From contig JBKJQB010000228.1 in assembly GCA_046594105.1 (NCBI GenBank), forward strand, positions 1 through 6,861: 6,861 bases of DNA, read 5' to 3'. The DNA comes from JBDSGC01 sp046594105. Lineage in GTDB: Bacteria; Acidobacteriota; Thermoanaerobaculia; Gp7-AA8. The notes beneath the pieces were generated by a model. That model saw only the letters and a list, made by a program, of their open reading frames with translations. It was not told the DNA's origin and did not search any database. Each line of letters starts with the position of its first letter. The first letter of the stretch is position 1. Position numbers and translations under genes: made by a program. Below are positions 6,510 to 6,861 of the stretch, piece by piece.

Positions 6510-6514
6510 GGAGG
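6510..6514 (+). promoter_or_regulatory. Ribosome binding site fixing the TTG start of the pilin
   Basis: GGAGG lies five bases before TTG at 6520 and is the only strong Shine-Dalgarno match near a start in the window. Together with the short Lys/Arg leader peptide encoded from that TTG, it fixes the start despite the rare codon. An in-frame-independent ATG at 6504 opens a four-codon frame that ends at TAA 6516-6518. Confidence 0.8.
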
Positions 6515-6519
6515 ATAAA

Positions 6520-6861
6520 TTGTCTCGAAAAGAAAAAGGTTTCACCCTCATCGAACTGCTCATCGTTGTGGCCATCATCGGGATTCTCGCCGCAATCGCC
6601 ATCCCCAATCTGCTCACCGCCATGCAGCGGTCCAAGCAGAAGCGGACCATGGCCGACATGCGCACTGTCGCTACGGCGTGGGAAGCTCGCGCCACGGACA
6701 TGAACCGTTACAACGCAGCAGGCATCAGCTACCCGAGCACCGGGAACGTCACTGCCGACAACCTGACCACCTACCTGGCACCGACCTACGTCAAGACCTT
6801 CCCGAAGGTCGACGGATGGGGCAATCCGTGGGTGCTGAGCGCCGACCAGGTGTTCGGTGTT
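6520..6861 (+). CDS. Type IV pilin / GspG-like prepilin, 3'-truncated
   Basis: 114 codons are visible and the frame is still open at the right edge. The protein starts with a class III prepilin signal: a positively charged leader 'MSRKEKG' (1-7), the prepilin-peptidase site after Gly7, then 'FTLIELLIVVAIIGILAAIA' (8-27) with the conserved Glu at mature position 5 (Glu12). 'IPNLL' follows, then a helix rich in Lys/Arg/Met ('SKQKRTMADMR') and a C-terminal 'FPKVDGWGNPWVLS' resembling the GspG pseudopilin Trp-Gly-Asn-Pro motif. Mature subunits assemble through the N-terminal helix into a pilus or type II secretion pseudopilus in the inner membrane and periplasm. Whether it is a true PilA-like subunit or a GspG pseudopilin cannot be settled without the C-terminus and neighbours. 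The RpoN-like promoter favours a pilin role. The TTG start is supported by GGAGG at 6510-6514. Confidence 0.9.
   Translation, partial: MSRKEKGFTLIELLIVVAIIGILAAIAIPNLLTAMQRSKQKRTMADMRTVATAWEARATDMNRYNAAGISYPSTGNVTADNLTTYLAPTYVKTFPKVDGWGNPWVLSADQVFGV

Noticed and set aside
6431..6703. 90-residue plus-strand frame overlapping the pilin start
   Set aside because: It is out of frame with the pilin, has Ser/Pro-rich shadow composition, and has no ribosome binding site; the pilin frame has the prepilin signature and GGAGG.
1..6861. CRISPR array, tRNA, rRNA, insertion sequence or phage gene
   Set aside because: I saw no regularly spaced repeats, no tRNA-like cloverleaf, no rRNA motifs and no transposase, integrase or phage structural motifs.

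Overview
The window is GC-rich bacterial DNA, roughly 60-65% G+C by eye, with tightly packed genes. It carries five protein genes, and the first and last are cut by the window edges. An envelope-rich gene set, a membrane-anchored M20 hydrolase and a GspG/PilA-type pilin behind a sigma-54-like promoter suggest a Gram-negative bacterium. The pilin's 'QRSKQKRTMADMRTVATA' stretch and 'VDGWGNPW' motif resemble Acidobacteriota pilins, with delta-proteobacteria-like groups as the alternative. This assignment is an inference from protein style only.

Layout: (1) positions 3-1379, plus strand, 5'-truncated: a polytopic GT-C/ArnT-like membrane protein. (2) 1327-2127, minus strand: a DPM1-like family 2 glycosyltransferase, convergent with gene 1 and overlapping it tail to tail by 53 bp. 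(3) 2128-2446: a 319-bp divergent intergenic region with a REP-like palindromic element, a second inverted repeat, and promoter-like sequences close to both outward-facing start codons. (4) 2447-4966, plus strand: a large YfhO-family membrane protein. (5) 4966-6357, plus strand: a membrane-anchored M20-family metallohydrolase, coupled to YfhO through TGATG. (6) 6358-6519: a 162-bp intergenic region with a good match to a sigma-54 (-24/-12) promoter and a strong ribosome binding site. (7) 6520 to the edge: a type IV pilin/GspG-like prepilin starting at TTG.

Genes 1, 2 and 4 look like parts of envelope glycan or glycolipid biology. In known CsbB/YfhO/GtcA-type systems, a DPM-like enzyme makes a polyprenyl-phosphate sugar, a small flippase moves it across the membrane, and a GT-C/YfhO protein transfers the sugar outside the membrane. 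Here the GT2 and YfhO genes are divergent neighbours with a second GT-C-like gene on the other side, but no flippase gene is in the window. The M20 enzyme shares a transcript with YfhO, but its substrate cannot be read from sequence. The pilin appears to be a separate, RpoN-controlled unit.

Nothing here is clearly a wholly new system. The best leads are the sigma-54 pilin promoter, the GT2/YfhO/GT-C cluster, the shortened lid motif of the M20 enzyme, and the apparently near-leaderless starts in the divergent region.
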